Below are positions 44,801 to 62,642 of a DNA stretch of 62,642 nt, piece after piece. The notes beneath the pieces are model-generated. The model was not told the DNA's origin, ran no database searches, and saw nothing but the letters and a program-made list of their open reading frames with translations. Source of the DNA: Chromera velia (Eukaryota > Sar > Chromeraceae); assembly GCA_018398765.1 (NCBI GenBank), contig JAHBMJ010005848.1:1-62642 (forward strand), given 5' to 3'. A program made the position numbers and the translations under genes. Numbering within the stretch: position 1 is the stretch's first letter; every line of letters starts with the position of its first letter.

Positions 44801-47800
44801 CACCTCGATGGAGGCGCTGGTATCTCCAGCAAAGATACCGATGTGAGCGGCCTTCCAGACCTTCCAGCCGGTGATACGAGCGCACTGCTGACCGATCTCG
44901 GGGAACATGTAGGCACCGATGAGAGCACCAGAGACCTCGTTGCCACTGACGGAAGCAGCAGATCCGGATCCATCTGCGGCCCAGTTGCTGTCGCAGTTCT
45001 GTGCAACGAAAACGAATCCTGTGTCCTCAGACCCAGAAGCCATGTTGTTTCTGACGGCTGCTGCGGGTGCGTTAAGGAAGAAGGCTGCGTAGGGAGCCAG
45101 CCAGAGGTTTTGAGTCTCCTCAGGATCTCTGAAGGTTCCGACGGCAAGGTTGCCAGTGATGGTCGCACCGACGGCAGTCCTGAAGGTCTCAATGGCGTAT
45201 CTGCAGAAAGTAAGAGGAGGATGAAACAAAGTCTACCGTCATGATTACCGCCCCAGTCTGATGAAATGCGATTCAATACTTGAGATGCGAATGTGGGAAA
45301 AACGGACTGCACAGAAGCATTTTCACGACCCACAAATCATCTCACCCTCTCCCGAGGACAGTGAAAGACTGCCCGTCAGACCGACCTCTTTGCGTTGAAG
45401 AGAACGTTGTCGAGCAGCTGGACTGCCTCTGTACGCTCCACGATGATTCCGTAGTTGAAGAGGTCGAATGAGCATCCCTTGACCAGGTTGGTGGCGTTGG
45501 CACGGACCTCTGCGGGGTATGCAGGGTCCAGGTCAATCAGGGAGTAGTCGAAGTTCAGAGCTCCGTACTCGCGTCCCTGCTTGCCTCCGTTCGAGAACTG
45601 AACGAAGTTCAAATCTGCCTGGCCGTATCTGCACGCACTCACGCAGTCATGAATTTTTGTTTTGCTTATTTTTGGCCTCTTTCATGCACCCCCCTCATCA
45701 ATCATGAAGTTGGAAAAAGGGGAAAGATACTGTTTCCCAGTTGTAGCAAGACAAAGACCGACAACACAGAGACCAACAGTTAGAGCAAGCTTTTGCTGTA
45801 AAAGCGAGAAAGGACAGTACAACCTTTCTTCCGAGCTGCTGACCTCTTCTGGTAGGGCTTCATGGAAACAACAGACATGTGTGCACCGTAAGTGCTGCCG
45901 GGGATGTCGGGGGCTCCGGTGACCTCAATGGAGCGGCTGAGATGACCCACGGGGGTCTTGAGGGTGACGGTCTCTCCGTTGGCGGTGGTGGTCACAGAGC
46001 CGTGTGCAGAAGACAGAGGGGTGCTCAGGGTGATGTCCGTGGTGGTGCCGTCCGAAGCGATCACTGCAAGCAAGAGTCATTCATTCACTTTATTCCTTCT
46101 TCGCTCTCGACACACACTCAGAGAGTAAAGAATTTGATCCTGTCAAACGAGAAAACAAAAGCCTTTTCTGGAGGAGACAGGAGCGCAGGTTTTGGAGCCT
46201 GACTGGTTTGATTGACTGACCCGAAATGGTCTTCTTCTCGACGGTGTTGAAGTCGTACTCAGAGGCACCGATGACGATCTCGTCACCGACAGCCCATCCG
46301 GCAGTGACCATGTCGCCCTCAAGGGACAGGAGAGAGGAACCGGCGGCTGCGGAGGAAGCCATGCGGGTCCAGGTGGTGCTGTACTCCTTTCCGTACATGA
46401 TCACGTGTCCGACCACAGCGATACCCTTGTTGCCGAGGAACAGACCCTCATCGACGACCATGTCCAGAGTTCTCTCGTTGCCGTGTGCAATGAGAGTAGC
46501 CTTGCTGAGCATGGGGAACTCGGGGGATCCGATGATCAGCTGACCCCACACGATCATGGTGTCGTACTGGAGAGTCAGGTCACCGTGAGTGGTGGAGAAT
46601 TCCAGGCGGCCCTGGATGGACATAGCACCGAGCTTGGGAGGCACAATGTCAAGAACGATCCAGGAAGTGGGACCGATGACGACGTCCTCTCCCTCCATCG
46701 GGAGCCTTCCCATGGGCCAGGCAGTGGGGTCCGACCAGTTCTGCGGGGCACCGAGATTTCCAAGAGGAGGGGGTGCGTAGCATCCTTCCTCAGGGCACTC
46801 TCTGGCCTTGACTGCCAGTGTGAAGGGATCCTCGAAGGCGTCGATGGTGCTGTTGGGATGGATGTCGTTGGTTCCGAGCATCACGGACCAAGTACCCATT
46901 TGGACTCCCTTCTCGGGTCCGGTATTCTCGGGGCCCTCAGGGAGGACGTGAGTACCGAAGGGAAGAGAGGGGTCGTTAACATCGGCAGCGGTGTAGTTCT
47001 GAGTGGTGTCGTTGAAGCCCAGACCGAAGATTCTCATGTTGGGCATAGAAGACCAGTCAGAGACAGGCTCGTTGAACTCAGGGTTGAAGTCAGGGACGGA
47101 AACCTCGAAGTGGTGTCTGTGGTCGTCGAAAGCGGCTGTCATACCCATCCACTCGGAGAGGTAGTCGACAGGAGAGTTCTGGACGTACTCCTTTGTCGAG
47201 TACACGATCTTCATCTTCTGGAAGTTCGCCTGAACGCTGCTGCGCCAGGTGACATTGTACCAGCGTCCAACGGGAGCAGGCACGGCCCAGCCGGAGAAGT
47301 CCCGAGGGCGGAAGGGAATTCCGTCCCATCCATCACCGACGGTGTCGTTCTTGGGGTCAGGGTTCGGGGTGGCAGGGTCAGGCTGGGCCATGGAGTAGAG
47401 CATGATGTCCTTTCTGGCAATCTCACGGGGCTCATAGTCGCGGAACTCGATCTTTCTGACGGGGACTGTGCAGATGATTCCGGAGTCCACCTGGGAACCT
47501 CCAGCGCTGCAAGCAGGGTGAGCTGCAGAGAACTCGTAGGAAGGCGTCGTGAAGGTGTTGGCACCAGCACCGGTGAGGGTTCCGTCCATATCCCAGAAGA
47601 TCTCCTTGAAGGGGGATCTGCACTCATAGACGCACACATCCAGATAGATACATAAATGGATGCCTGCATCTTCAAACCTCAACACGGTGACGGAGACGGA
47701 GCGCGAGACAGAGATGACAGGCAGGCAGGCAGGCAGGCAGGCAGAGAAAGAGAGAAGCGACTCAAAAGAGAGAAAAACCACATGTAGAGAGACAATAAAA

Positions 47801-49616
47801 GCGGAGCGACCGTATAAACAATGGGCCCACAAGTTCATGCAGGCTGGAATCTTGCAGCCCTGTTCCCACACACAGAGAGAAATTGAGGAAGAGGAGAGTC
47901 AGAGGCTTCCTCTCCGAGCACTGACCTCCAGGTGACGTGAACGTTCGATCCTGGGTACTTCATGTTTCTCGTTCTGTAAGTGAAGGCACCCTGAGAGAAG
48001 TCTGTATCAGAGTCACAAGAAGAACATCCTGCGAGTGCACGTCCGTTACCGAAGTTCATCAGAGTGACGTCATCCATCCACCAATACTCGAACTGGGGGG
48101 CGGAGATTCCGGATCTGCCGGAGCCAGAGATGTCACCGACTGCGAGAACGTGCTGAAGGTTTGCAGGCTGGTCGAAGTACATGTTGGGGAATTTCTTCCA
48201 GAAGAATGCCTCTCCGTTCTCAATCAGCTGATGGTCTCTGTGATGCACGTCTCCAACGTTTCTGTGGAAGATTCCCTGGCCGTTGTGGTGGGAGTTGAGA
48301 TCGGTGTACCACTGAGGAGACCCTCCGCTGCCTCCGCATGCAGGGGACTTGGGGAGATAGACGGGGTAGATACGGAGACCGATGCTGTTGGCGTGAGCGG
48401 TGTTGTTGTGGAATTCCTGAAGGCTCTCGCTGGAGGGGCAGAAGTTGGCGCGCTTGCCTCTGGAAGGTCCGGTGGGGCTTCCCACCAGCTCAAACCAGTA
48501 GCCCCAGGAAACGGAGCCGGCAGCAACGTTGTGTCTCCAGATGTTCGTGGGTGTGGGGGTCCAGAAGGAGGCGGGCTTCATGTCACCGGAGAGAAGCACA
48601 GGGTTTCTGATGGTGAAAACCACCAAGTTACCCTCAATCACGTTGTTAGTCTCAATGGCATCCTCAACGAAGATGGAGTGACCTGCAACGTGGTAAGCAA
48701 CGTTGTCCTGGATGCGTGCGTAGTCAACTGCGTGGATAGTGACGGCACGCTGGAAGGAGTGATGGATGGAGTTTGCACGGATGTAGGCCTCCTCAAGCTT
48801 GTTGGGCATATGCCAGTGAGAGCAGTATCTTCCGAGAATACCCTGCTGGCCGCAATCGTAGATCTCTGCGTTCTCAAGCTTGAGCATGGCCCCGTGCTGC
48901 GCAGCCAGGTGGGATCCGAATTTTTGTGCCTGAGAGAGCTCGTCACCGTGAATGATGACATTGCGGCTGAGGAGTCCGGCCTCGCATCCGAGGTAGGCCT
49001 CCTTGTAGGTTCCGTCAGAGTGAGTGTATCTCTCGACCTCGTGGGTGTGCTGAAGGGTCTCGTAGAAGGTGACAGTGCGGCCTCCGTTCGAGAGGGAGGC
49101 GACTCTGAGAACCTCAGTCTTGCCCATGCTGGAACGATGGGTGAGGACAACATACTCGCCTGCAACCAAAAAAAAGGACAGACAGAAAAGGAGATGATTA
49201 TGAAATTACCCACAGGCCTCGGTAAAAACGACTCAGAGCGTAACACGACAGGCGCATGCGATGTCAGGTGCACGAATGAAGAGTACCTACGCAGTCAATT
49301 CCCTCACTCACTGTCTTGCTGGCTGGTGATTGACTGACCATCTGCCCAGTCAACAGGTTCCACAAGGGTGATGGAGTTGGAGCCTGCAGAGGCCGTGGCA
49401 TCGAGGCGGGTCCATGTGCGGATGCGGGGCTTTCCGTGGACATCGATTCTGCCCTGAGTGTTCCAGAAGGAGTTGGGGGTTGCGACGAGCATCTTCACTC
49501 CAATGTTGTGGGGGAGCTCGATGTTCTTCCATCTGCAGAGAGAGAGAGAGATGGGGGATTGAGAGGCAGGGCAGTTGACCTCCGAGAAGGGATACATCCC
49601 TCTTTCTTTCTCCGCG

Positions 49617-49655
<39 letters not shown>

Positions 49656-49657
49656 AC

Positions 49658-49702
<45 letters not shown>

Positions 49703-50166
49703 GAGAGAGAGAGAGAGAGAGAGAGAGCCAGACAGAATGGAAGAGAGGGCATTGATGGAAGTAAAAGCTTGTGAAAACTCCCTCCCCTCTGTCCGACCGA
49801 CCTGTCTCCTCTGAGGACGATCTCCGCCTTCTGCTCGAAGGGGCTGGCCTCAGTTCCGAGCTCGAACTCTCCTCCAGCCATCCAGAAGTAGTACACATCG
49901 ATCTTGATGTCTCTTCTGTCAACGATCAGCTGTCCCTGCACGAGAAGCTGGCCGAGCTTGGGGGTGTCCTCGTCGAGAAGGACGGCCTGACCGTTGGGGA
50001 TGATGACGTAGTCACCGTCCACGGGCTGGTTGAAGTCGGCCCAGGTCTGGAGGTCAGACCATCTGCACCCACCAAGTCACACAACACATACAGAAAAACA
50101 ATCAGGACCGAGAACAGTCAGTGTAGGCTTCTCTTCCGTTTTCGAAACCTCTGAGGCCCTTTCGTG

Positions 50167-50207
<41 letters not shown>

Positions 50208-53200
50208 TTTTCTTCCTACTTGTCCATCTATCTGTCCATCTCTCTGTTTGTCTGTCACTCCGTTTAAGTGGAGACCCACCTGTCGAGGTATCTGTAGTCG
50301 ACGGAGGCGTCCATGGCAAGGGCCACACCTCTGTCGGCGGTCTCGAACTTCATGGTCACTCCGAAGGGCTTAGTGCTCTGACGGGCGCCAGTAACGCAGG
50401 TGACCTGGGTGGCAGTTGCGGTCTGCACTGCGCAGGGAACACCGTTGAGCTCAACAGTGGTGGTCGCGGTGTCAGTACCGAAGTTCGATCCGGTCAGAGT
50501 GACGGTCTCGCCACCGAGAGAGGAGCCCATGGTGGGTGACACCGAGCTGATGAGAGGGGTGGCAACGGTAGCGTAGAGGAGGTTGGAGGGGGCGGTGATT
50601 GTGGAGATTGCGGTGGAATCTGCGACCTTGAGGGAGACCTCCACGGGGCAGGACAGCTGGGAGCCATCTGCGTTGGGGGTCTGAGACACAGTCTTCACAC
50701 CCTCGAACTTCAACTCGTTCATGTAGCAGAAGCCGGCACCCACACCGGAGGAAGGAGGCACGTATCTGAACAGGCGGCCCTCAGTTGCAGTGAGGCTCAC
50801 AGTGTTCCAGCCCTCCTGCACAAACAGCAGGCAGCACAGAGTGAGTACACAAACATTCAAATGCGCGTCAGATTTTGCATCTGCCATTACACAAAAGCAG
50901 CAGAAAGAACAGAGAAGACAGAGGAGGGGCAGTCGTCGGCAAAGAACGAAGCCTGTCGGCAGAAGAGATTAAAAAAGAAAAGGAAAAAGAAAAGGAAAAA
51001 GATGAAAAAGAGCAACCAACCTGAGGCTTGTCGGAGATAGTGTGAAGGGTGGTCCAGGTTGCGGTAGAGTGGTCGGCATCCGAGGAGACCTGGAACATGC
51101 CTCCCACATACTTTTCTCTGTCGCTGTCACCGTAGTCGGGCCAGTAGGAGATCTGTTTGACAACTCCGAGGAAGTCAGTGCCCATGTCAATCCCAAAATA
51201 GCAGCCGCTTCTGGAGACAGTGGAGCGAGTGGACTCCTCGAGATCGAAAACCTTCTCGAAGCCGCTGGAGGAATCACCGATGATTGCGGAATGCTCAAGA
51301 CGGACTGTGGGGAAGACGACTCCCTGACCCTCAAGGAGATCCAGAGTCTTCTTGGGGAGGACTTCAGGGGTGAGGAATTCAATGGTGGTGGGGCTGACAG
51401 AAGCGATCTCGGCCTCATGACCGCACACTCTGACCTTGAGATCCTCAGACTCGCTTGCGGAATTGGGGAATCCAGATCCGCTCAGAGAGAACTTGGCACC
51501 TCCCTCAAAGGAAGAGGAAGTTCCAGTGAGGGTAGAGACAGACGCGGAGAGGGTGATCATACCGGTCACGCGAATGTTTCCGAATCCACCAGTGGCCTGG
51601 ACGCCGAGGGCGTTGTTCTCATAAGTACCAGCAGGGAAGGTGGCAAGGTCGGCCTCGAGGGTAGAGGCGGTGGGGGTTGTCACTGCCACCTCGTACTCAA
51701 GGAGGCGCACGGCTGCGGTAAGGGCGGTGGGGGCTCCAGTCTCTCCTGCAGCAGCGCAGGCGCTGACGGTAGTGGTCAGATCAACACCGGAAAGGTCCAA
51801 GGGAGCGGAACCTGCCTCGAGGGTGTAGGTAGCGACGGTGGATGCCTGGGAGACCGTCACCTGAGGGGTGAGTGCCTTGGCATAGGAAAGCTGGCAGTCG
51901 CAGGCCTGTGTGCAGCTAGCTGACGTGGCGGTGAGGCCGACAGGGAGAGCGGGGGTGGACAGGCGGCGGCGTCTGGATCCCTTTGCGTGCTGGTCAAGAG
52001 CGTGGTTGGCCCAGCCCTTGATGGAGACAGAGCCGAGCATGCGGGTCTCCATCTCCTCAGCGTCGATATCGTCATGGAGAGCTGCATTCTCAACAACCTC
52101 GATCTCAGCGAGACGGCGTTCCATGAGGACGTCTCTCTGGGACTCGAACTCTTCGTTGAGCATGGAGACGGCCTGCACCTCCCATGCCGCTGCCTTGTCG
52201 TCAAATCTCTCCTCGGGGTTCTCCCATCTTCCGCACTCCGGGAGACCGTGCACGTCGTGGTGGTTGAAGCGCATGGCGCCGGCACCGGACATGGCACGTC
52301 TGTGGTGGGCGTGCGTCATGCGGTGTGCGGGGTGAAGGATGACATCCTCTTGGTCGAGTTGTCTGAGGTTGGACAATCTGCGCTTGCCGTCGGTAAGAGA
52401 CAGACGTCTGGCGTGGTGGTGTCCAGCAGCAGAGGTGGAGGCACCTGTGTTCCAGAAGCTCTCGTCCTGTCCACTGACGGTGACAGTCAAGTCACTCACC
52501 TCAACATCAGAAGAGGGCCAGGAGCCATCGAAAGCGGGGGCAATGCACTCAATGGCGGAGTAAGAGCTGGAAACGACAGTGCACATCCCACCAGCGGCGT
52601 TCTTGACAATGTTCTCAGAGGCAACGGAGGAGAACCCGTGACCCTCGAGCTTGATCTTTCTGCCTCCGTACACGGACATGGCACGACCGAGGACAGCAGA
52701 AAGGCTGAGTGTGTTGGTGAAAGAGGCAGTCTCAAGACCGGCTGCGTAGCCATCACCAGCGATACGGAGGTTGACAGCGAGCTGAGCAGCAGGGAACTCG
52801 GTGACTGTGCAGGCAACAGTGGCAGTGCTACCGCTGTAGACAGGGGCAGCGCAAGGAACAACGACCTGGGCCTTGCTGCCAAGGTGCATCTCTGCAACAG
52901 CGCTACGGTTGGAGTTGGCAGCCACATCCATGGTGAAGGTGACGACATCACCGGCCTTTCCGGAGGTCACGTCCATGTTGGTTACCTTGTTGGTCACGCT
53001 GGGGGTGACAGTGAAGTTGCAGCTGGTGCACTCGGCATTGATACCGTTGACAGTCATGTTGATGACACCCGGAAGCTCCAGCTCCTCTGAGCAGACCTTG
53101 TAGGCTGCCTCCTCATCGTTGGTCTGAACGGACTTGCCGGTGGGGTCACCGAGCTCGCACAGAGAGGCGAGGGTGCACTCAACGTAGGAGTCGGTGGCGG

Positions 53201-56200
53201 TGGCGGTGTCAACGTTGCAGGGCAGGCGGATCTCGGCCCACTTCTTGGAGTGCCAAGTGTAGCGAGCGGCAAACTTGATGTTCCATGCATCCACACCTGT
53301 GGGGTTTGCATCCTCGGAGAATCCAGCGCCCTTGATGATGAGCTTGTTTCCTCCGTGGAGGGAACCGACGGAGCTGGAGATGGAATCGATCTTGAACCCA
53401 GACTCGATACCCAGAGAGGGAGCACCAAGCTTAGCCAGACCCCAGTCGTAGACAGAGATCGAGGGGGCCAGGTTGGAGTCTCCTGCGTAGTCGGGGTCTG
53501 CTCTGGAGAGACGGCAGATGACATCGGTGGCGTTGGAGAGAAGCAGGCGGCAGTGGCGATTGCCGAAGTTGACCTGCACAGGGGCGTTGGCGTCAGAGTT
53601 GGTGGTGCCGTCAAGGTAATGCCAGTCGGGCATACCGGTGGTGGACATTCTGACGGTCTTGGAGGTGGAGGCAGGGACAACGGCGGGAGAGACGGAAGAC
53701 ACAGTCGGGGTCTTGGCGGTCTCGTAGCTGTAGCCAACGCCGGAGTCAATTCCGTCGACGAAGATGTTGGAGACAATGTCGGAAGGAACCTCAGGAGTGA
53801 TGCACACCAGAGTGTCGAAAGAGGAAGACTTCACTGTGCAAGGGTTGGCGCCCACAAGCACGGCAATGTCAGTCTCGTTTCCGGCGGCGGGGAAGCCACC
53901 ACCGACAATGGTGACCTCAGCACCACCGGCAAGGGAACCGGCAACAGGGGTGATCTGGGAAACGGAGACGGTGTAGGTGACGGCAGGGACACCAGACACG
54001 TCGGCAAGTCCAACGCCATCAACGAGAACAGAGATGGCGTGGGTGCCCTTCAGTCCGGCACCGACAGTGCATGTGACAGAGGACCCAGCAAGGCTGGTCA
54101 CGGCACAAGGGGCAGGTCCCACGAAGACCTTCACACCGTCTGCAGTGATGCCTCCGGGGAGGTTGGAGAGGGTGACGGAGAGAGAGGTGCCGAGAGTGAC
54201 AGTGGTAGGGGACACAGCCGTGGCGGCCACATCAAGAGCGGGGTTGTAGCTGAAGAACTCAGCGGAGAGCTCCACGCTGTCAGCCTTTGCCGCAGTGTGC
54301 TCAGCCACAATTCCGTTAACGACCACATCAACGACGGGTGCGTCTCCCTTCACGGCCTTGCGGAACCAGTGAACGGGCAGGGGATCGACGGTGGCGGCAG
54401 TAGGGGTGGGTCCCTGAATATCCGTGACGGAAACAGTGCACCCGACAAGGGAAATGGGGGTCACGGCAACAGTGGGGTTGGCCCCGGCAGTCTCGAACAA
54501 GACATACTTTCTCCTGACATCCCCGCGGGTGGGGCCCTCGAAGGCATTCACCTCATGGCCGAGGGTGGAGAAGATGTTCTCGACAGCACCGTCAGTAGCG
54601 TTCCACTGAGCACCTCCGGTACCGACAGACACGCCATCGACGGAGATGTCGTAGAAGCCTGCGCAGGTGTCGTTGCTTGCAGGGTCCTCAACGACGCGGA
54701 TGACCTTGACAGCACGGGGAGAGGTTGCCTCAACGAAGGCAGCGGGCCAGGAGGCGGGGCTGGAGGCGGCGTTCTCGATCACGGCAGCGATCTTCATGCC
54801 CTCTCCACCCCAGGACTCCCAGTGGCGTGCGCGGAAGAAGTACTTCTGTCCGGCAGTCAGGGAGACGGGGGAGCCTCTCTGGTCGGGAACCTCCAAGTCG
54901 TAGTAGCTGTTCGTGTTCTGGAAGACCGAGCAGGCAGGAGCCAGGTTGGCGGGATCTTCGGAAGTGGACAGCCTGCAGCAGGAAATCAAAGAGAGATGAG
55001 AAGGCTATCATAATGAAAGGAGGTTTTCGCAAGGCGGAAGCTTACTGCAGCATTGAGGGGGATAATTGGCAGTGAAGGAAATCATTGGAGGACAGAAAAG
55101 ATTGGTTGAACGGAAATTCAAGTCGAGAGCCAGGAAGCACGGAAGCTTCAGAAGGCTTGAACGAAAAGTCTTTCAGGAACATTGAGTCTGAGAGGGGAGT
55201 GTGCGAAAGGGAAAGAGAAGAAGCAGGCTGACGAAACACAACAGAGAAGGAAGGGCGTTGGAGAGGAGAAGAGGGAATGAAGAAAAGCATCACAAGCAGC
55301 AGAAGAGACAAAAAAGAGAAGGGACTGACATGACTTCAACGACGTCGTCTCCAGAGCAAAGGAATCGGTAAGTGCCGGTGAAGGGAGGCTCGAAGTATCC
55401 GAGCAGCTCCTCAGCGAAGTTGTTGCCTGTCACAGGAGAGTCCAAGTCGTACATGTACACTCCACCCTCCTCGAAGTTCGAGTCCTTGAACACTGCGTCT
55501 CCGAGAGTGTTCACGTCCCTGTCGTACTTCTTGTAGGCGAGACCGCGGGGACCGGGGGAGAAGGGACCGGTCGGGCGTGTCCAGCCGTTGGGGTTCACGG
55601 AGGCGACCCCCTTTGCACCAGCCTTGCAGACGATTTGGTTTCTGGAGGACTCGAGAACCTCACACGGCACACCGTCGAGGGTGACGGTGATGTTGGCAGG
55701 TGCCTCAGAGAAGGATGTTCCGGTAATGGTCACGTTGCCTCCTCCGAGGGACCCGGAGGTGGTGGGGGAAACGGACTCAACGAGGGGGGCAACGACAGTG
55801 GTGAATACAGTTCCCGTTTTGGGGTTCACCTGCGAGCGTTCACATCAAAGGGGCGGGGGTGGGGGACAGTCAAGTGAGAGAAGTTGTATGGCACGACAGA
55901 GAGATCTCAAGCAACACGCAGGCGAAGACGAGAGGCTTCAGCACGTGGGAAAGAGAAAGAACTAGTCAGTCTGACAACTCACCTGCACTGCCCCCATCTC
56001 GTAGCGAGCCCTTCCGTAGGCGTTATCAGTCTCCTGATTGGCAGGATCCGTGGTGACCGTCAAGTTGTACTCTCCGGCCTCCAGCAGATCTTGCTGCACA
56101 CAGACCAGACAGTAGAAGAAAGGCCGAGATTTTCTTTTCCCCTCGCTCTGTCAGGTGAACAACCACGATAAAGACAGACGGCATCGATCATCAAAAGAGA

Positions 56201-57159
56201 TGATGGGAAAATTCTGAGACGAGTTGCAGACAAGTCGGCTTGCTTTGCGAATCAATGACACACACAGAGAGAGGAAGAGAGGCAGAGGAAGGACGGAACG
56301 AATCCACAGTCAGAGAGACAAGAGAGAAGACAGCACTGAGGGTCGCAGACAAGACTGACCACTTCGCATCGGATGGTCCATCTGCGGTCCTCCGACTGCT
56401 CCTCGTCGCTGAGAAGCATGCACCTGTAGCCGCCCAGGAAGGCGTTAATCACCTCGTACTCGTCATTCTTAAAGTCACCCTTGATCAGCATCTCAGCACC
56501 GCTAACTGTCTCGGCGTGAATAGAGGAGATGTGGGGGGTGGCCCACTCACGGTAGTAGAATCCAGAGGAGGTTGCCTGCCCAGCCTCAGTGGGGGCAACG
56601 GTGTAGACGCTGACGTCGAGGGACTTCTCTTCCTGTCCGGGGGGGGCAGGGCGAGTTCGGCACTCGACCACGGTGTCAGTCGTGTGGTAGTCAACAACGT
56701 CACAGGGCTGAGCACCGACGTACACGAAGGTGCTGCCGTCAAGACCTCCTCTCTGGAAACCGTAACCGTAAATAATCACTGCACACACACAGAGTCGGGG
56801 GATGAGGTGGATAAGGACAAAGATATCATCAGCACATATACGCAGTAACTGAGAAGAGCTTCCGGGAACCTCAGAGGAGGGAGGCGAGAGCGAGGCACTG
56901 ACTCACAAGAAAAGGACCCCACACTGCATGAGAGCTTCTTCTGAACTTACATTTGGAATCTCCCTCAATGGAGGCCTGTCTCCCAACCATGGAATTAATC
57001 TGCACGCACGATTGGAGAAGGGGAGTTCAAACAACAGTGGATGCAAAGTGTTGTTTGACTTCGAAGGGCAACAGAGCTGAAGGGATGACTGACCCCAACA
57101 AAGGAATCCACAACTCCCACAAAGAGGGCAGCCAACAAGGCTGCGGAGCGAATCACCAT
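41820..57159 (-). CDS. Fibrocystin-L (PKHD1L1)-type giant surface protein (15 exons)
   Basis: Exons (minus): 57159-57094, 56999-56951, 56778-56360, 56093-55983, 55829-55330, 54972-51021, 50815-50280, 50062-49802, 49532-49339, 49159-47926, 47617-46221, 46063-45844, 45628-45386, 45200-43382, 43160-41820. They total 4113 codons, with all 14 junctions in frame. Residues 1-22 are a signal peptide (MVIRSAALLAALFVGVVDS). About ten IPT/TIG repeats follow. PA14 spans about 300-460. A carbohydrate-binding-like (F5/8 C-type) segment lies near 1600-1750. G8 domains lie at about 1878-1975 and 2720-2820, each followed by beta-helix sequence (GRYCSHWHMPNK, HSFQRAVTIH). One membrane helix lies near 3894-3921 (VAIALVVGVAVGGAAILL), then RRR and a tail of about 190 residues. 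Domain order matches metazoan PKHD1L1, whose length (about 4240) is similar. Likely a large extracellular adhesion or receptor protein. Ligand unknown. Confidence 0.9.
49601..49727. repeat. CA and GA microsatellites in an intron
   Basis: (CA)n followed by (GA)n inside intron 8 of the fibrocystin-like gene. Other introns of this gene carry (CT)n (about 50170-50204) and (CAGG)n (about 47718-47745). Confidence 0.85.
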
Positions 57160-62228
<5,069 letters not shown>

Positions 62229-62642
62229 ACACCGTAACACAGTTGTTGGCTTCTCAATATGATTGCCCGCTATATAACAGAAATCTGGGAAGAGTTGTAG
62301 AACCCCCCCAGTCAATTATTGTCGCCTTCGACGTCGCATATAGAAACAAAAACTTCATCATGTCAAAAGGTTTTTTCAGATTTTTTTTAAAGAAGTGACT
62401 TAGAAGTCAAAAGTTAAGTACGATTCTGTATGAATCCTAAAGATATTGGATCATTGTCCTATGCCCAAATTAAGTTATAGGTTCGACGGTCAAAAATGAT
62501 ATGCATTTAAAATAAAAAAATATAAAAAATGTATAAAAAAAATTTTTTTTAACATCTTCTTAGATGACTTTAGTTTGATTGATTTGATTGATTGATTGTT
62601 TAAAACCCCAGTTTGACACCCTAGCCCCCTACCCCCCCCCCC
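62229..62642. other. AT-rich sequence downstream of the transferase-like gene
   Basis: A/T runs and a poly-C end at the window edge. No gene or clear signal seen. Confidence 0.5.

Noticed and set aside
43547..55013. Long plus-strand open frames (43547-45244, 46405-47655, 47937-49337, 53250-55013)
   Set aside because: They lie antisense to exons of the fibrocystin-like gene. Their low-complexity peptides follow from codon bias on the other strand, and none shows a domain or splice context.

Overview
The window is nuclear DNA from a microbial eukaryote with many introns. I infer a chromerid-type alveolate alga, with Chromera velia as my best guess. The evidence is three large spliced host genes, introns that almost always end in TGCAG (33 of 36), LTR retrotransposons, long microsatellites, a fibrocystin-like surface protein, a hybrid histidine-kinase-like protein and a bacterial-type aminoacyl-tRNA-protein transferase. 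The species assignment is inference. The host genes use the standard code.

Positions 1-20393 are a nested retrotransposon. A Ty1/copia-type element (1-2240 and 18398-20021) is split by a 16,153-bp minus-strand Ty3/gypsy chromovirus (2241-18393). The chromovirus has two 892-bp TG...CA LTRs, a 4-bp target duplication (ACGG), a primer-binding-site candidate and a polypurine tract. It encodes gag, one protease-RT-RNase H-integrase-chromodomain frame, and an unrecognised third frame of about 690 codons between pol and the 3' LTR. The two elements contain 14 in-frame stops, most of which look like CAA/CAG changed to TAA/TAG. The gypsy pol and third frames have no frameshift.

Positions 20394-29219 are gene-poor: a GTAACC motif cluster, a truncated reverse copy of the same LTR, TG/TC microsatellites, and a 72-bp direct repeat pair.

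Positions 29220-39382 (+) hold a 16-exon gene for a 1906-aa hybrid sensor-kinase-like membrane protein. Its receiver domain keeps every catalytic residue, while the H, N, D and G boxes of its kinase core are all degenerate. Positions 41820-57159 (-) hold a 15-exon gene for a 4113-aa type I membrane protein of the fibrocystin-L (PKHD1L1) type: signal peptide, IPT/TIG repeats, PA14, two G8 domains, beta-helix regions, one membrane helix and a cytoplasmic tail. The two genes converge on a microsatellite-rich spacer with an assembly gap. Positions 58214-62228 (+) hold an 8-exon gene for a leucyl/phenylalanyl-tRNA-protein transferase-like enzyme (N-degron pathway), divergent from the fibrocystin-like gene across a 1-kb spacer.

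All exon models were built by hand from open frames, GT...AG sites and phase. Every junction keeps frame, but none has transcript support here.
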